Under the pieces are notes generated by a model. The model saw only the letters and a list, made by a program, of their open reading frames with translations. It ran no database searches and was not told the DNA's origin. A program made the position numbers and the translations under genes. From Bubalus kerabau (taxonomy: Eukaryota; Chordata; Mammalia; Artiodactyla; Bovidae), in the NCBI RefSeq assembly GCF_029407905.1, contig NC_073630.1, positions 36,057,001 to 36,121,000 of the forward strand: a stretch of 64,000 nucleotides of DNA, in the 5' to 3' direction. Below, piece by piece: positions 36,266-47,330 of this stretch (its first letter is position 1; every line of letters starts with the position of its first letter).

Positions 36266-36889
36266 AAGATAAACAGATATTTCAATAACTGGTATTTATG
36301 TTCTTGCATTGTTTTCAGGACACTGGATGCCATTGATACAGGATATTCTGTTGTTAAATCATTCTTAAAGCTAGAAAAGTATCAGTGACCTTTCTCTAGC
36401 TATATGGTTCTCAAGTTCTGGGAATATTTAATAGACTAACTTTGACAATAGTAACTTGGTTTATATATCAGATAAATCATATATTCTCTTTGAACAAATA
36501 AAAAGATGTTGATTATAGAACTTAAGACCAATTATACTAAAATTGCACATATAATTTTTTATATTAAATTTAAAAGACATTAATTATTATACAGTAAATA
36601 GGACAAACATTTGTTAGCAAAATGGATATCCTCCATAAAACTAATTAGCTATATTACTGGCATATGAATTATAGCAAAATAATGTCCTTGTCTCTATGAT
36701 GCTTATTATTAACGAGACAGAATTTCTAGAATGAAGTAAGTCATGTTCTACACTTAGGACAGTGTTGATTAGATACTTAGCTTTTATTTTGGGAACTTAT
36801 TTTATTATTGCTTTTCATTTTCATATTCTTTTCAGAGTGACTTGATTTAGCAAAATACCAAGCTGCTGGTAATTAAAAGACCCAATATT
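36266..36889. other. Unassigned AT-rich sequence
   Basis: No gene or repeat was recognised. Confidence 0.45.
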
Positions 36890-37506
36890 CAGTTCAATTC
36901 AGTTCAGTCACTCAGTCGTATCCAACTCTTTGCAACCCCATGAATCCCAGCACGCCAGGCTTCCCTGTCCATCACCAACTCCCAGAGTTTACTCAAACTC
37001 ATGTCCATTGAGTCAGTGATGCCATCCAGCCATCTCATCGTCTGTCGTCCCCTTCTCCTCCTGCCCTCAATCCCTCCCAGCATCAGGGTCTTTTCCAATA
37101 AGTCAGCTCTTCGCATGTGGTGGCCAAAGTATTGGAGTTTCAGCTTGAGCATCAGCCCTTCCAGTGAACACCCAGGACTGATCTTTAGGATGGACTGGTT
37201 GGATCTCCTTGCAGTCCAAGGGACTCTCAAGAGTCTTCTCCAACACCACAGTTCAAAAGCATCAATTCTTTGGCATTCAGCTTTCTTCACAGTCCAACTC
37301 TCACATCCATACATGACCACAGGAAAAACCATAGCCTTGACTAGACGAATCTTTGTTGGCAAAGTAATGTCTCTGCTTTTGAATATGCTATCTAGGTTGG
37401 TCATAACTTTCCTTCCAAGGAGTAAGCATCTTTTAAGTTCTTGGCTGCAATCACCATCTGCAGTGATTTTTGAGCCCCCAAAAATATAGTCTGACATTGT
37501 TTCCAC
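36890..37506 (-). mobile_element. BovB 3' fragment with 200-codon open frame
   Basis: About 620 bp of the BovB 3' end in reverse orientation. The minus strand keeps a 200-codon open frame (36904-37506) through the whole C-terminal domain to its natural stop, one of the least damaged coding stretches of BovB in the window. The catalytic YxDD part is absent because of 5' truncation, so it cannot retrotranspose. Start of the frame is simply the first ATG in the truncated copy. Confidence 0.95.
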
Positions 37507-37645
37507 AATAATAAGTGACTTAAAAAAAATAATAACGTTTATCTTCCCATAACACTCCTGCAGTGGTGACCCAAGGTAGTGGTGCAGCCCTGATCAAACA
37601 GTGTGCTCATCCAGGGACACAGACTGCTTCCACTGTGTTCTAGGG

Positions 37646-37862
37646 CAGGGATCTGTGAACATTTTCTGTAAAGGCTCAGAGTGTAAGCATTTCAGGCTTC
37701 ACAGGTTATATGGTATATGGTGCAGCCACTCAACCCAGCCATTGTAGTCATAGACTCTATGCTATGAATGGACATGGTTATGTTACAATAATGTTGTTGT
37801 TGTTGTTGTTTAACAGGCAGAAGGTAGAAATTTACTTGTAAGCAGCAGTTTGCCAACTCCTG
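37646..37862. mobile_element. hAT-like DNA transposon fossil
   Basis: The left end CAGGGATCTGTGAACATTTT and right end GTTTGCCAACTCCTG are imperfect inverted repeats of the CAGGGGTYGGCAAAC type. They are flanked by TTCTAGGG (37638-37645) and TACTAGGG (37863-37870), an 8-bp TSD with one mismatch, as expected for hAT elements. The 217-bp element has no transposase and includes a TTG repeat near 37793-37811. The exact family needs a library match. Confidence 0.7.
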
Positions 37863-37870
37863 TACTAGGG

Positions 37871-39990
37871 CAATGCTACTATTGCATGGTTGAAGTTTGG
37901 TCACCACCATGTCTGAGTTTCACTGTGAAGGAGAGGAAAGGAAGTATGGAATCAGTATAGTGGCTTAATAACATTCAAACATGGAAGTGACAGATATCAC
38001 TTTGGTTTACATTCAATTAGCAAAAATTTATTCACCATTTCTAACTGTAAGGAAGGCTGGAAAGGATAGTTGAGCTGAGCAGTAATATATCCAGACACAG
38101 TTCTTTTTTCTTTTTAATGGAAAGTGTAGAGAAAGAATTTTAGTGAAAACAGGCTATCTCTGTCACAACAGTATATAATTTGGTGAGAAAAATACAGAAA
38201 ATTGATATCATAATATTCTCCTATCATGATTTAGCCAGACAACAAATAGTATGAAGAATGATGTGTTATTGATCTCCCAAATTTATAAAATTGTCTTTAC
38301 TAAGATTTTATATATTATAAAAACTATCCCTCATAAATTGGTATCTTTGACACACTGAATAAATTAGCTCTAAGTTTAAATGCTTAACAACTGTTCTAGA
38401 TATTACAAAATCAGTAGTTTTTAACTGTCAGCTCATTTTTTTTTCTCTGAGTTTGTGTACCTAACACAGTCTTAAACAGAATTTATAATTCACAGTCTGC
38501 AGAAATTGATAAATGTATCTATGAAGTTTTGTGGAGAATTTATGCTATTTGAAACAGCTGAATGCAAACTGGGTTGATGAAGCTCTCCAGCTGTCAGTAG
38601 TTTGCTGAGGAGTGTCATGCTGCCTACAAATGTGTCAATGTTTTATTAAATATTTTTCCAAAATGCACACTTTAAATCTATTTTCAATTTTTTTAAATCT
38701 AAATAACAATTAAGCACTACAAAAGCACTCCTTAAAATTAGTAGATTATATGAAGTTAGCTGCCTATACCTGTTCCATGAATAAGATTAAAATGCCAAGA
38801 CTATATAATCATGTAGAAATGAAATGTTCTACTAAGTGTTTTATTTTTATGCTTAGACCTAAAGTGTAAAAACCTTTGGGAATTATTTATACCAAGTCTA
38901 TAATTGTTCCAATCACTTCACAATTTTTCATTAATATAAAATGATAATCATATGTACTCACTGCTCTCAAATGGCAACTTGCAAGGATCCAGTTTTTTGA
39001 CTGTCATACTGAATATATATTGGGATCCACAGACTTCCATTCTTACTTTTGTTTCATGTCAGATTCCCTCTCTTTCAGTTAATCATGCAGTGATTCACAC
39101 ACTGCATTTTCTCATATTTTTACTGTACTGTTAACAGACAAACCCCCACTTCCTGTTGAGATATTTGTTAAATTACTGCCAAATTTTGATGCCATGGAAT
39201 ACAATATTCAAACTTACATTTCTTTTTGTCTTCTAAAAGTTTCCCTGTGTTGGTATGATTTGTCAGTACATGATAGGTTTTAAATTAATTTTTGCTTATC
39301 TGCCTGACTCCAGTACAATGATGACATTTTCTAGAGCAATAAACAAGTCTAACATAATGAGCTATTAAATAAAATCTGTCTTTTCGGAGCAGAGTAAAAT
39401 CTGGTTCCTATTTTATTTGAAAAGAATAACTTAATCATACAGCTGAGTATGTATATTATGTAATATACTTTTCCAAAAGATTCTAACACATTTCTTATAT
39501 ATCTTTTGGAATGTGCATTATGTTCTGAATTAAAACAACACCAGAATGGTAGATCTTGGTTTATTTACTCCTGTTTCCACATCACAGTGTCCTTGAGCAC
39601 AACAAAACTATAAAAAATACTACCACACTACCATGGAAAAATAGTGAGATTATGCAATAAACTTTAACAGTTAAAATGATGAAGGGTTTGAATGTTAACT
39701 CATTGGATGTACATAAGCATTATTACACTGGATGTAGAAATAGTAAGATTTTGGCCTTAACTACTTTCCCCCCTCCGTTAAGATAAATATTTTGATGAAG
39801 AAATTGAACCTGAAAAAGACTCTATCAGCCTTTATTAAATGATCAATATAGTATCCTTTTTTAAACCTTCTTTCTCGCCTCCTCTTTTCTCTTAATGCGC
39901 CAACCATACTTTTATCATCCATCCAGATTCTGCGGTACTTAGGCTCTCACCAGGTTATAGCTGGAGAAAATGAGGATACTACTCGGCACA
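37871..39990. other. Unassigned AT-rich sequence
   Basis: No gene or clear repeat was recognised over 2.1 kb. The small frames (for example 38952-39134 +) show no family features. Confidence 0.45.
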
Positions 39991-40150
39991 TAGAAAGGTG
40001 TCATCCAAGAGCATAAGATGTTGCTCGTCTGGGTAGGTTGAAGGACTCTTTCTTAATCAGGGCTCTGTTTCAACCTACCCAGACCAACAACACCTTATGC
40101 TCTTGGATGACACCTTTCTACAGGCAGAGCCCTGGTTAAGAAAGAGTCTT
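39991..40150. repeat. A-B-A'-B' inverted-repeat block
   Basis: Segment A (39991-40041, starting TAGAAAGGTGTCATCCAAGA) is matched by its reverse complement A' at 40070-40120 with 3 differences in 51. Segment B (40042-40067, ACTCTTTCTTAATCAGGGCT) is matched by its reverse complement B' at 40125-40150 with 2 differences in 26. The order A-B-A'-B' is not a simple palindrome, which would be A-B-B'-A'. A folded RNA or DNA strand could pair A with A' or B with B', but not both in one simple hairpin. Confidence 0.9.
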
Positions 40151-40425
40151 CTTCATTCTCTGCATGTTTGGAAAATAATTAAATTTCTAAGATATTTTGA
40201 AAGATACATTCTTCTTTTTAACTTGAAGGAAAGAGCAGTAAGGGTTGGTGACAACCTTTTATTTGAATGAACTACATCAATGATTCACTACTAGAGACAC
40301 CTGAATCTAAGGAACAAAGGGGAGGATCATAAAACCAGGCAATGAATAAGACTAAACAGTGCACCATGCCTGGTGACATAGAGAAAACTTTTAGTCACTT
40401 AGAAAAATATAAAAACTTGGGCCTA

Positions 40426-40533
40426 GTGCTTGCTTTGGCAGCACATATACTAAAATTGGAACGACACAGAGAAGATTAGCATGGCCCCTGCGCAAGGATG
40501 ACACACAAATTCGTGAAGCATTCCATATATTTT
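40426..40533 (+). pseudogene. U6 snRNA retropseudogene
   Basis: This is a nearly complete U6 spliceosomal RNA copy: GTGCTTGCTTTGGCAGCACA at the 5' end, the GATTAGCATGGCCCCTGCGC catalytic core region, and TTCGTGAAGCATTCCATA near the 3' end. A few substitutions are visible compared with the conserved vertebrate U6. It lacks a normal snRNA promoter context, shares one TSD with the L1 tail that follows, and so arose by reverse transcription. It is not expected to be expressed from its own promoter. Confidence 0.95.
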
Positions 40534-40609
40534 CATTTCGATATTTGGCAAAACCAATACAATATTGTAAAGTTTAAAAAGAAAATAAAATTTAAAAAAA
40601 AAAGAAAAG
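40534..40609 (+). mobile_element. L1 3' end fused to the U6 copy
   Basis: Directly after U6 comes the final ~75 bp of the L1 3' UTR (GGCAAAACCAATACAATATT) and an A-rich tail. The 14-bp TSD AAAACTTGGGCCTA flanks the U6+L1 unit at 40412-40425 and 40610-40623, so both were inserted together. The junction lies in a TTTTCATTT stretch shared by the U6 end and L1. Confidence 0.95.
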
Positions 40610-40662
40610 AAAACTTGGGCCTATAAATAATGCTGACATTTGAAAGGAAATATATTAAAAAC

Positions 40663-41911
40663 AATTAGAATAGCAAGGAGAGATAAGAAAGACTTCCTCA
40701 GTGATCAATGCAAAGAAATACAGAAAAGCAACAGAATGGGAAAGACTAAAGATCTCTTCAAGAAAATTAAAGATACAAAGGGAATATTTCATGCAAAGAT
40801 GGGCACAATAGAGGACAGAAATGGTATGGACCAAACAGAAGCCGAAGATATTAACAAGAGGTGGCAAGAATACACAGAAGAACTGTACAAAAAAGATCTT
40901 CACAACCCAGATAATCACGATGGTGTGATCACTGACCTAGAGCCAGACATCCTGGAATGTGAAGTCAAGTGGGCCTTAGAAAGCACCAATACGAACAAAG
41001 CTAGAGGAGGTGATGGAATTCCAGCTGAGCTATTTCAAATCCTGAAAGATGATGCTGTGAAAGTGCTGCACTCAATATGCCAGCAAATTAGGAAAACTCA
41101 GCAGTGGCCACAGGACTGGAAAAGGTCAGTTTTCATTCAAATCCCTAAGAAGGGCAATGTCAAAAAATGTTCAAGCTACCACAAAATTGCACTCATCTCA
41201 CATGCTAGCAAATAATGTTCAAAATTCTCCAAGCCAAGCTTCAACAGTATATGGACTATGAACTTCCAGATGTTCAAGCTGAATTTAGAAAAGGCAGGGG
41301 AACCAGAGATCTAATTGACAACTTCCGTTGAATCATGGAAAATGCAAGAGATTTCCAGAAAAACATCTACTTCTGCTTTATTGACTACACCAAAGCCTGT
41401 GACTGTGTGGATCACAACAAACTGTGGAACATTCCTAAAGAGATGGGAATACTAGACCACCTGATCTGCCTCCTGAGAAATCAGTGTGCAGGTCAAGAAG
41501 CAACAGTTAGAACCAGACATGGAATAATGGGCTGGTTCCAAATCGGGAAAGGTGTATGTCAAGGCTGTATATTGTCACCTTGTTTATTTAACTTATATGC
41601 AGAGTACATCATATGAAATGCCTGGCTGGATGACGCACAAGCTGGAATCAAGATTGCAGGGAGAAATATCAATAACCTCAGATATGCAGATGACACCATC
41701 CTATGGAAGAAAGAGAAGAAGAACTAAAGAATCTTGATGAAAGTGAAAAAGGAGAGCAAAAACGTTGGCTTAAAATGCAACATTCAAAAAACTGGAATCA
41801 TGGAATCCATTTGTGTCACTTCATGGCAAATAGATGGGAAAACAATGGAAACAGTGACAGACTTTATTTTCTTGGGCTCCAAAATCACCGCAAATGGTGA
41901 CTGCAGCCATG
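40663..41911 (+). mobile_element. BovB, left part of an ERV-interrupted copy
   Basis: BovB coding sequence from the linker upstream of the reverse transcriptase (open 40640-41215) through the RT core. RYADDTIL occurs at about 41680 but the frame shifts just after it. The copy breaks off at GCAGCCATGAAA and resumes at 50741. A 12-bp TSD TATATTAAAAAC (40651-40662) / TATATTGAAAAC (51278-51289) bounds the complete BovB. 5' truncated. Confidence 0.93.
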
Positions 41912-41915
41912 AAAC

Positions 41916-42259
41916 TGCCGGGGAAGTGTGTAATTTCCTCAGTTCTGTCTTGCTGCAGCAAAAATTTGAAGTGACAGACGGACCAGTGTTATAGCTCAGT
42001 TTTATTGGCAAGCGTATGAAAATACATCCTGGAGGTGGGAGGGCAGGCTGACCCAAAAGACGTGAAGAGAAGAGAAGCCCCCAGCTCAATTTTGGCTCCT
42101 CTTCTTATATGTTTTTTCTTCTCCCCTTGAGCCTGTCCCATGTAAACTGGGCCAAAAGGAATCGGACCTTCCTTTGTTCTATTTTTGAGGGCTTTTCCCT
42201 TCTTTCTCTTTTAGCCACCACCATTTTGGACTCTTTTTTCTTATTCTAAGTACCTAACA
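41916..42259 (-). mobile_element. 3' LTR of the provirus
   Basis: The LTR has TG...CA ends on the plus strand. The complement of CAGTTTTATTGGCAAG gives the poly-A signal AATAAA on the minus strand; a TATA-like stretch is at the complement of CTTCTTATATG near 42100. Compared with the 5' LTR it lacks ~36 bp near 42150. Across the first ~87 aligned bases at the left end I count about nine substitutions between the two LTRs, so the provirus is old. Confidence 0.9.
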
Positions 42260-42269
42260 TTCCCCCCTC
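42260..42269 (-). promoter_or_regulatory. Polypurine tract
   Basis: On the minus strand GAGGGGGGAA abuts the LTR start TGTTAG. This is the expected place and composition of the retroviral plus-strand primer and confirms the provirus orientation. Confidence 0.88.
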
Positions 42270-42378
42270 AAGAAAGGGGAGACCCATTTCTTTGGGAATA
42301 GGGGCATCAAGGTCTCTCTGGCTACTTCCTGCTGAGCTGGGCCAGCGAGGGGCACTGAGCCTCCCCTTCTTGCTAGTC

Positions 42379-42650
42379 TTAAGCCTCAGAGTCCGTATAG
42401 CAGTGTCCGTCCAAGGATGAGTGATATTCTCTATGGTCGGCTGTAGTTGTATATATCCTTGTTAAACTGGCACTGCATGTTGTAGCCTGTTGACCTGGGC
42501 AGAGACAAAATGGGCTAGACAATTGATAATACATGGAGAAATCATAAGCAGCATCAATAGGGTAATAACAGGGATTAGTAGGGGCATTAGCCAACACCAA
42601 ATCCCCCTTCACCAGGAGAAGAGAGAAACTGTGTAGCCACCCCAAGATCT
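42379..42650 (-). pseudogene. Trace of env (transmembrane tail region)
   Basis: The position, between integrase and the PPT, and a hydrophobic stretch on the minus strand around 42510-42580 fit the membrane anchor and short tail of a retroviral TM subunit. The 88-codon frame at 42379-42645 overlaps it in another phase. No surface subunit, cleavage site or fusion region is recognisable, so nearly all of env has been deleted. Confidence 0.5.
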
Positions 42651-42736
42651 CTCCAGCTCATTCTTTGAGATATTGTTGGATCTGAATATTTTTTGGAGGT
42701 ATTTACTGGGAAATGACATGTCTCATTCGAGATGGC

Positions 42737-43566
42737 TCAAGTCCCTCCTTGTTCAGAGATCAGGAGATCTATCTCCTGTCTATTTTGGAGTATAACCCCT
42801 GCCAAGCAGTGTTGGCTCTTTAGAACTATCCTGAGAAATCTTATCCCCAGAAACTTAATCTTAGGGGTGTTCATTAGAATGACACTCATTTGTGGTCCTG
42901 AATAGGTATGTGAGATCTCCCAGGGTCTCACAATGTACTGAGTGTCCTCTTCTGTTTTACTTAGTGCCTTGACCTGTGAGTAGTGAATCCAGGAGTCATG
43001 CCCTGGTACCTTGACTGCTGTGGGGTTAGAAAGTATTATAGGGTAAGGGCCCTTCCATGTGGGCTGGAGTTGAACCGTTGGGGACCCATGTTTCCAGACT
43101 CTAATTAGGACTTGAGTTCCTGGAACATATAGTGGTGACTCTTTAGAATCTTTTGGGTCCTGGTTGACACCCCACAAGTGTATATCTTGTTGGAATTACC
43201 CAATGTCCATGGTATAATATCGGAAGTTCTGAGCCTCCAGATCTAGAAAGAGGTCATTGACATAAACAAACTGTCTCCCATATAGCGTCTCATAAGGACT
43301 AAGACCAACCTGTTCCTTAGGGGCAATATAGGAGTGGAGGAGAGCTGGGTTGTTTTTTATTGCTGCTTTTAAGAATTTGTTGGCTCTTTCTACTTTTCCT
43401 AAGACTGAAGCCTCCAGGCACAATGCACATAATAAGCAGTGCCCAATGCTTTAGAGATCCTTTGGGTGACCTTAGAGGTAAATGATGTCCCATTGCCAAT
43501 TTGTAATAACCTGGGCAGACCAAATCTTGGTATGATTTCATGGAGCAGTTTTTATTTTACCACTTC
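42737..43566 (-). pseudogene. Integrase core and C-terminal remnant
   Basis: Integrase joins viral DNA to host DNA. The frames at 43196-43423 and 43317-43541 cover the end of the catalytic core (LSPYETLYGR), and 42737-43177 covers the C-terminal domain with the gamma-type WKGPYPIILS and WIHYSQVK segments. The three frames are in different phases, so at least two frameshifts are present. The upstream part lies beyond the nested BovB at 46164 and on. Confidence 0.85.
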
Positions 43567-43578
43567 CTCAGCCTTCTC

Positions 43579-46151
43579 CTGTATAATGTCATGAACCTCC
43601 ATCCATAGTTTTTCAGGCACTCTGACTATCAGATCTAATTACTTGAAACTATTTGTCACTTTCACTGTATAATCGTAAGGGATTTGATTTAGATCATACC
43701 TGAATGGTCTAGTGGTTTTTCCTACTTTCTTCAATTTAAGTCTGAATTTGGCAATAAGGAGTTCACAATCTGAGCCACAGTCAACTCCTGATCTTGTTTT
43801 TTGCTGACTATATAGAGCTTCCCCATCTTTGGCTGCAAAGAATATAATCAGTCTGATTTCAGGATTGACCATCTGGTGATGTCCATGTGTAGAGTCTTCT
43901 TTTGTGTTGTTGGAACCGGGTGTTTGCTATGTCTAGTGTGTTCACTTGTCAAAACCTTATTAGCTTTTGCCCTGGTTCACTCTGTGCTCCAAGGCCAAAT
44001 TTGCCTGTTACTGCAGGTATCTATTGACTTCCTACTTTGCATTCCAGTCCTCTATAATGAAAAAAACATCTTTTGGGGGTGTTAGTTCTAGAAGGACTTG
44101 TGGGTCTCCAGAGAACCATTCAAGCATTCAAATAGATTTGAGGGATTAGATCTGATAGAGTGCCCAAAGAACTATGGAAGTTAATGACATTGTACAGGAG
44201 GCAGTGATCAAGACCATTCCCAAGAAATAGAAATACAAGAAGGCAAAATGGCTGTCTGAGGAGGCCTTACAAATATCTGAGAAAAGAAGAGACATGAAAG
44301 GCAAAGGAGAAAAGGAAAGATATACCCATTTGAGTGCAGAGTTCCAAAGAATAGCAAGGAGCAATAAGAAAGCATGCCTCAGTGATCAATGCAAACAAAT
44401 AGAGGAAAACAATAGAATGGGAAAGACTAGAGATCTCTTCAAGAAAATTAGAGATACCAAGGGAATATTTCAGGAAAAGATGGGCTCAATAAAGTACAGA
44501 AATGGTATGGACCTAACAGAAGCAGAAGCTATGAAGAAGAGGAGGCAAGAATACACAGAAGAATTGTACAAAAAAGATCTTCACAGCCCAGATAATCACG
44601 ATGGTGTGATCACTCACATAGAGCCAGACATCCTGGAATGTGAACTCAAGTGGGCCTTAGGAAGCATCACTACAAACAAAGCTAGTGGAGGTGATGGAAT
44701 TCCAGTTGAGCTCTTTCAAATCCTAAAAGATGATGCTTTGAAAGTGCTGCACTCAATATACCAGCAAATTTGGAAAACTCAGCAGTGGCCACAGGACTGG
44801 GAAAGGTCAGTTTTCATTCCAATCCCAAAGAAACGCAGTGCCAAAGAATGATCAAACTACTGGTCAGTTGCACTCTTCTCACACGTTAGCAACGTAATGC
44901 TCAAAATTCTCCAAGCCAGGCTTCAGCAATATGTGAACTGTGAACTTCCAGATGTTCAAGTTGGATTTAGAAAGGGCAGAGGAACCAGAGATCAAATAAT
45001 CAACATCTGTTAGATCATTGTGAAAGCAAGAGAGTTCCAGAAAAGCATCTACTTCTGCTTTATTGACTATGCCAAAGTTTTTGACTGTCTGGATCACAAC
45101 AAACAGTCGAACAGTCCTAAAGAAATGGGAATACAAGACCACCTGACCTGTCTCCTGAGAAATCTGTATACAGGTCAAGAAGCAACAGTTAGAACTGGGC
45201 CTGAAACAACAGACTGGTTCCAAATTGGGAAAAGAGTACATCATGGCTGTATACTGTCACCCTGTTTGTTTAACTTATATGTGGAATACATTATGTGTAA
45301 TGCCTGGCTGGATGAAGCACAAACTGGAATCAAGCTTGCCAGGAGAAATATCAATAATCTCAGATATGCAGATGACACCACCCTTATGGCAGAAAACAAA
45401 GAACTAAAGAGCCTCTTAATGAAAGGGAAAGAGGAGAGTGAAAAAGTGGGCTTAAAACTCAGCATTCTGAAAACCAACATCATGACATTGGGTCTCATCA
45501 CTTCATGGGAAATAGATGGGGAAACAGTGGAAACAGTGGCTGTCTTTATTTTTGGGGGCTCCAAAATCACTGCAGATGGTGACTGCAGCCATGAAATTAA
45601 AAGATGCTTACTCCTTGGAAGGAAAGTTATGACCAACCTAGACAGCAAGTTAAAACGTAGAGACATTACTTTGCCAACAAAGGTCCATGTAGTCAAAGCT
45701 ATGGTTTTTCCATTAGTCATTATAGATATGAGAGTTGGACTATAAAGAAAGCTGAGTGCAGAAGAATCAATGCTTTTGAACTGTAGTGTTGGAGAAGACT
45801 CTTGAGAGTTCCTTGGACTGCAAGGAGATCCAGCGAGTCCATCCTAAAGGAAATTAGTCCTGAATATTCATTGGAAGGACTGATGCTGAATCTGAATCTA
45901 CAATATTTTGGCCACCTGATGGGAACAACTGACTCATTTGAAAAGATCCTGATGCCAGGAAAGACTGAAGGTCAGAGGAGAGGAGATGACAGAGGATGAG
46001 ATGGTTGGATGGCGTCACTGACTCAATGGACATGAGTTTGAGTAAGCTCCAGGAGCTGGTGATGGACAGGGAGGCCTGGTCTGCTGCATTCCATGGGGTC
46101 ACAAAGAGTCGGACATGACTGAGCGACTAAACTTAACTGAACTGAACTGAA
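43579..46151 (+). mobile_element. BovB with a 5' inversion, nested in the provirus
   Basis: The 12-bp TSD CTCAGCCTTCTC is at 43567-43578 and 46152-46163. From 44147 to 46151 BovB is forward: linker (44294-44851 open, 185 codons), RT core with RYADDTTLM (about 45360) in a 241-codon frame (45020-45745), C-terminal domain and CTGAA tail. From 43579 to 44146 the preceding part of BovB is inverted and encodes the end of its endonuclease on the minus strand (43639-43872, AKFRLKLKKVGKTTRPF). About 70 bp around TTAGATCTGATAG are present in both parts. Confidence 0.93.
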
Positions 46152-46163
46152 CTCAGCCTTCTC

Positions 46164-46490
46164 AGTCTGGGTGGGAAAGCCTTATCCATCCCGTGAATGT
46201 ATCTATCATGACTAATAGGTATTTATACCTTTGAGAAACTGCATCTGGGGAAGTCCATCCACCAGTCCTCTCCCGGGTAGCTCCACGTCATTGGATGAGC
46301 TGGGCCAGCTGGGTTCTAGGAGCTCCTTGGGGGTTGTTTAATTGGCAAGTGGGACAAGAGGAGACCATATGCCTTATAGTGGTCCCTCCCTTTGGAACCA
46401 CACCATGTGATCTTCTTGAAGCCCCTGACTCTTAGTTTTAAGTCTCACCTTCAGTATATGAAGGAGTTTCTGGCAACTTAGTCTATGGAA
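46164..46490 (-). pseudogene. RNase H-integrase junction region of the provirus
   Basis: This is provirus sequence between RNase H and the nested BovB. It should hold the end of RNase H and the N-terminal part of integrase. No open frame of useful length remains and I could not place a clean zinc-binding HHCC motif. Confidence 0.55.
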
Positions 46491-46860
46491 CTAAGGTGGC
46501 AACCCCATTAGGTCATTGTTCTGTGATGCTGCTCTTGTAGCTGCCTGATTGGTTGCTTGTTTCCCTTGTGCCACTTCCATGCTCCCTTTTTGGTGTCCTT
46601 TACAAAGGGAGACTGAAACCTCAGCAGGCAGATGGACTCCCTCCACGAGTCTAAGGATTTGATCACCATATTTGATTGGGGACCCTCGGATGGTCAAGTG
46701 GCCTCTTTCTTTCCAAATAGCAGCATGTGTGTGTAGCACTAGAAAGGCATACTTGGAGTCAGTGTAAATGGCTACTCTTTTTCCTTTTCCCAGCTCTAAA
46801 ACTTGAGTTTGGGCTATGAGCTCAGCTAATGGGGCTGAAGTACATGGTGGCAAAGGTTTA
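46491..46860 (-). pseudogene. Retroviral RNase H domain remnant
   Basis: RNase H removes the RNA strand of the replication hybrid. The 120-codon minus-strand frame (46491-46853) has the gamma-type segment VAIYTDSKYAFLVLHTHAAI, which includes the conserved D-S of the active-site region, and the AELIAQTQVL helix upstream. It is cut off from RT and integrase by stops and phase changes. Confidence 0.88.
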
Positions 46861-46942
46861 GCCTCTACTGCCTCAAAATTGGAGACTACCTCATATCCAA
46901 CTCTTCTTTTTCCATCAAGATAAAACTGCTTCCATCAGTGTA

Positions 46943-47330
46943 CTAGATTTCCTCAGGATTGGTCAGAGGATTTTCTGACAATCCCTCTCGGGGCTTTGTC
47001 CAGTGGTCCAAGGTTTCTAGGGAATAGTGAAAGGGGAGCGAGACCTTGGGGGTAGGCAGGAGGGTAGCTGTGTTGAGAACCTCACAAGGGGATGTAGTCA
47101 GGCTTGGATTTTCCATCAGCCCTACTTGATATTTGAGGATCCTTTTATCAGACATACATAAATGGCCTCTCCTATTTAGGAGTTGTTTCAATTGGTGGCT
47201 GGTGAAAATAATTTGCCCCCAGGAAAGAGTTTTAAAGCATCTTCTATCAGAACTGCAATAGCTGCAAGATTTCAAAGGCAGGGAAAGGAGTAGGACAATA
47301 AAGGAGTAGGACACTCAGGGACTGCCAGAA
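46943..47330 (-). pseudogene. RT connection segment; RT catalytic domain deleted
   Basis: The minus-strand frame at 46943-47314 carries the segment between the RT thumb and RNase H in gamma-like pol (CEVLNTATLLPTP, DHWTKPREGL). Directly upstream, with no space for fingers, palm and thumb, comes the protease at 47272-47526. About 1 kb holding the catalytic YxDD region must therefore be missing. Confidence 0.8.

Noticed and set aside
36904..37506. 200-codon open frame as a host gene
   Set aside because: It is the C-terminal domain of BovB, present in at least ten other copies in the window.
40426..40533. Functional U6 snRNA gene
   Set aside because: It has substitutions, shares a TSD with an L1 tail and lacks a recognisable distal/proximal sequence element upstream, so it is a retropseudogene.
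45020..45745. 241-codon open frame as an active retrotransposon
   Set aside because: It is only the RT core of a 5'-inverted BovB with stops before and after it and a rearranged endonuclease.
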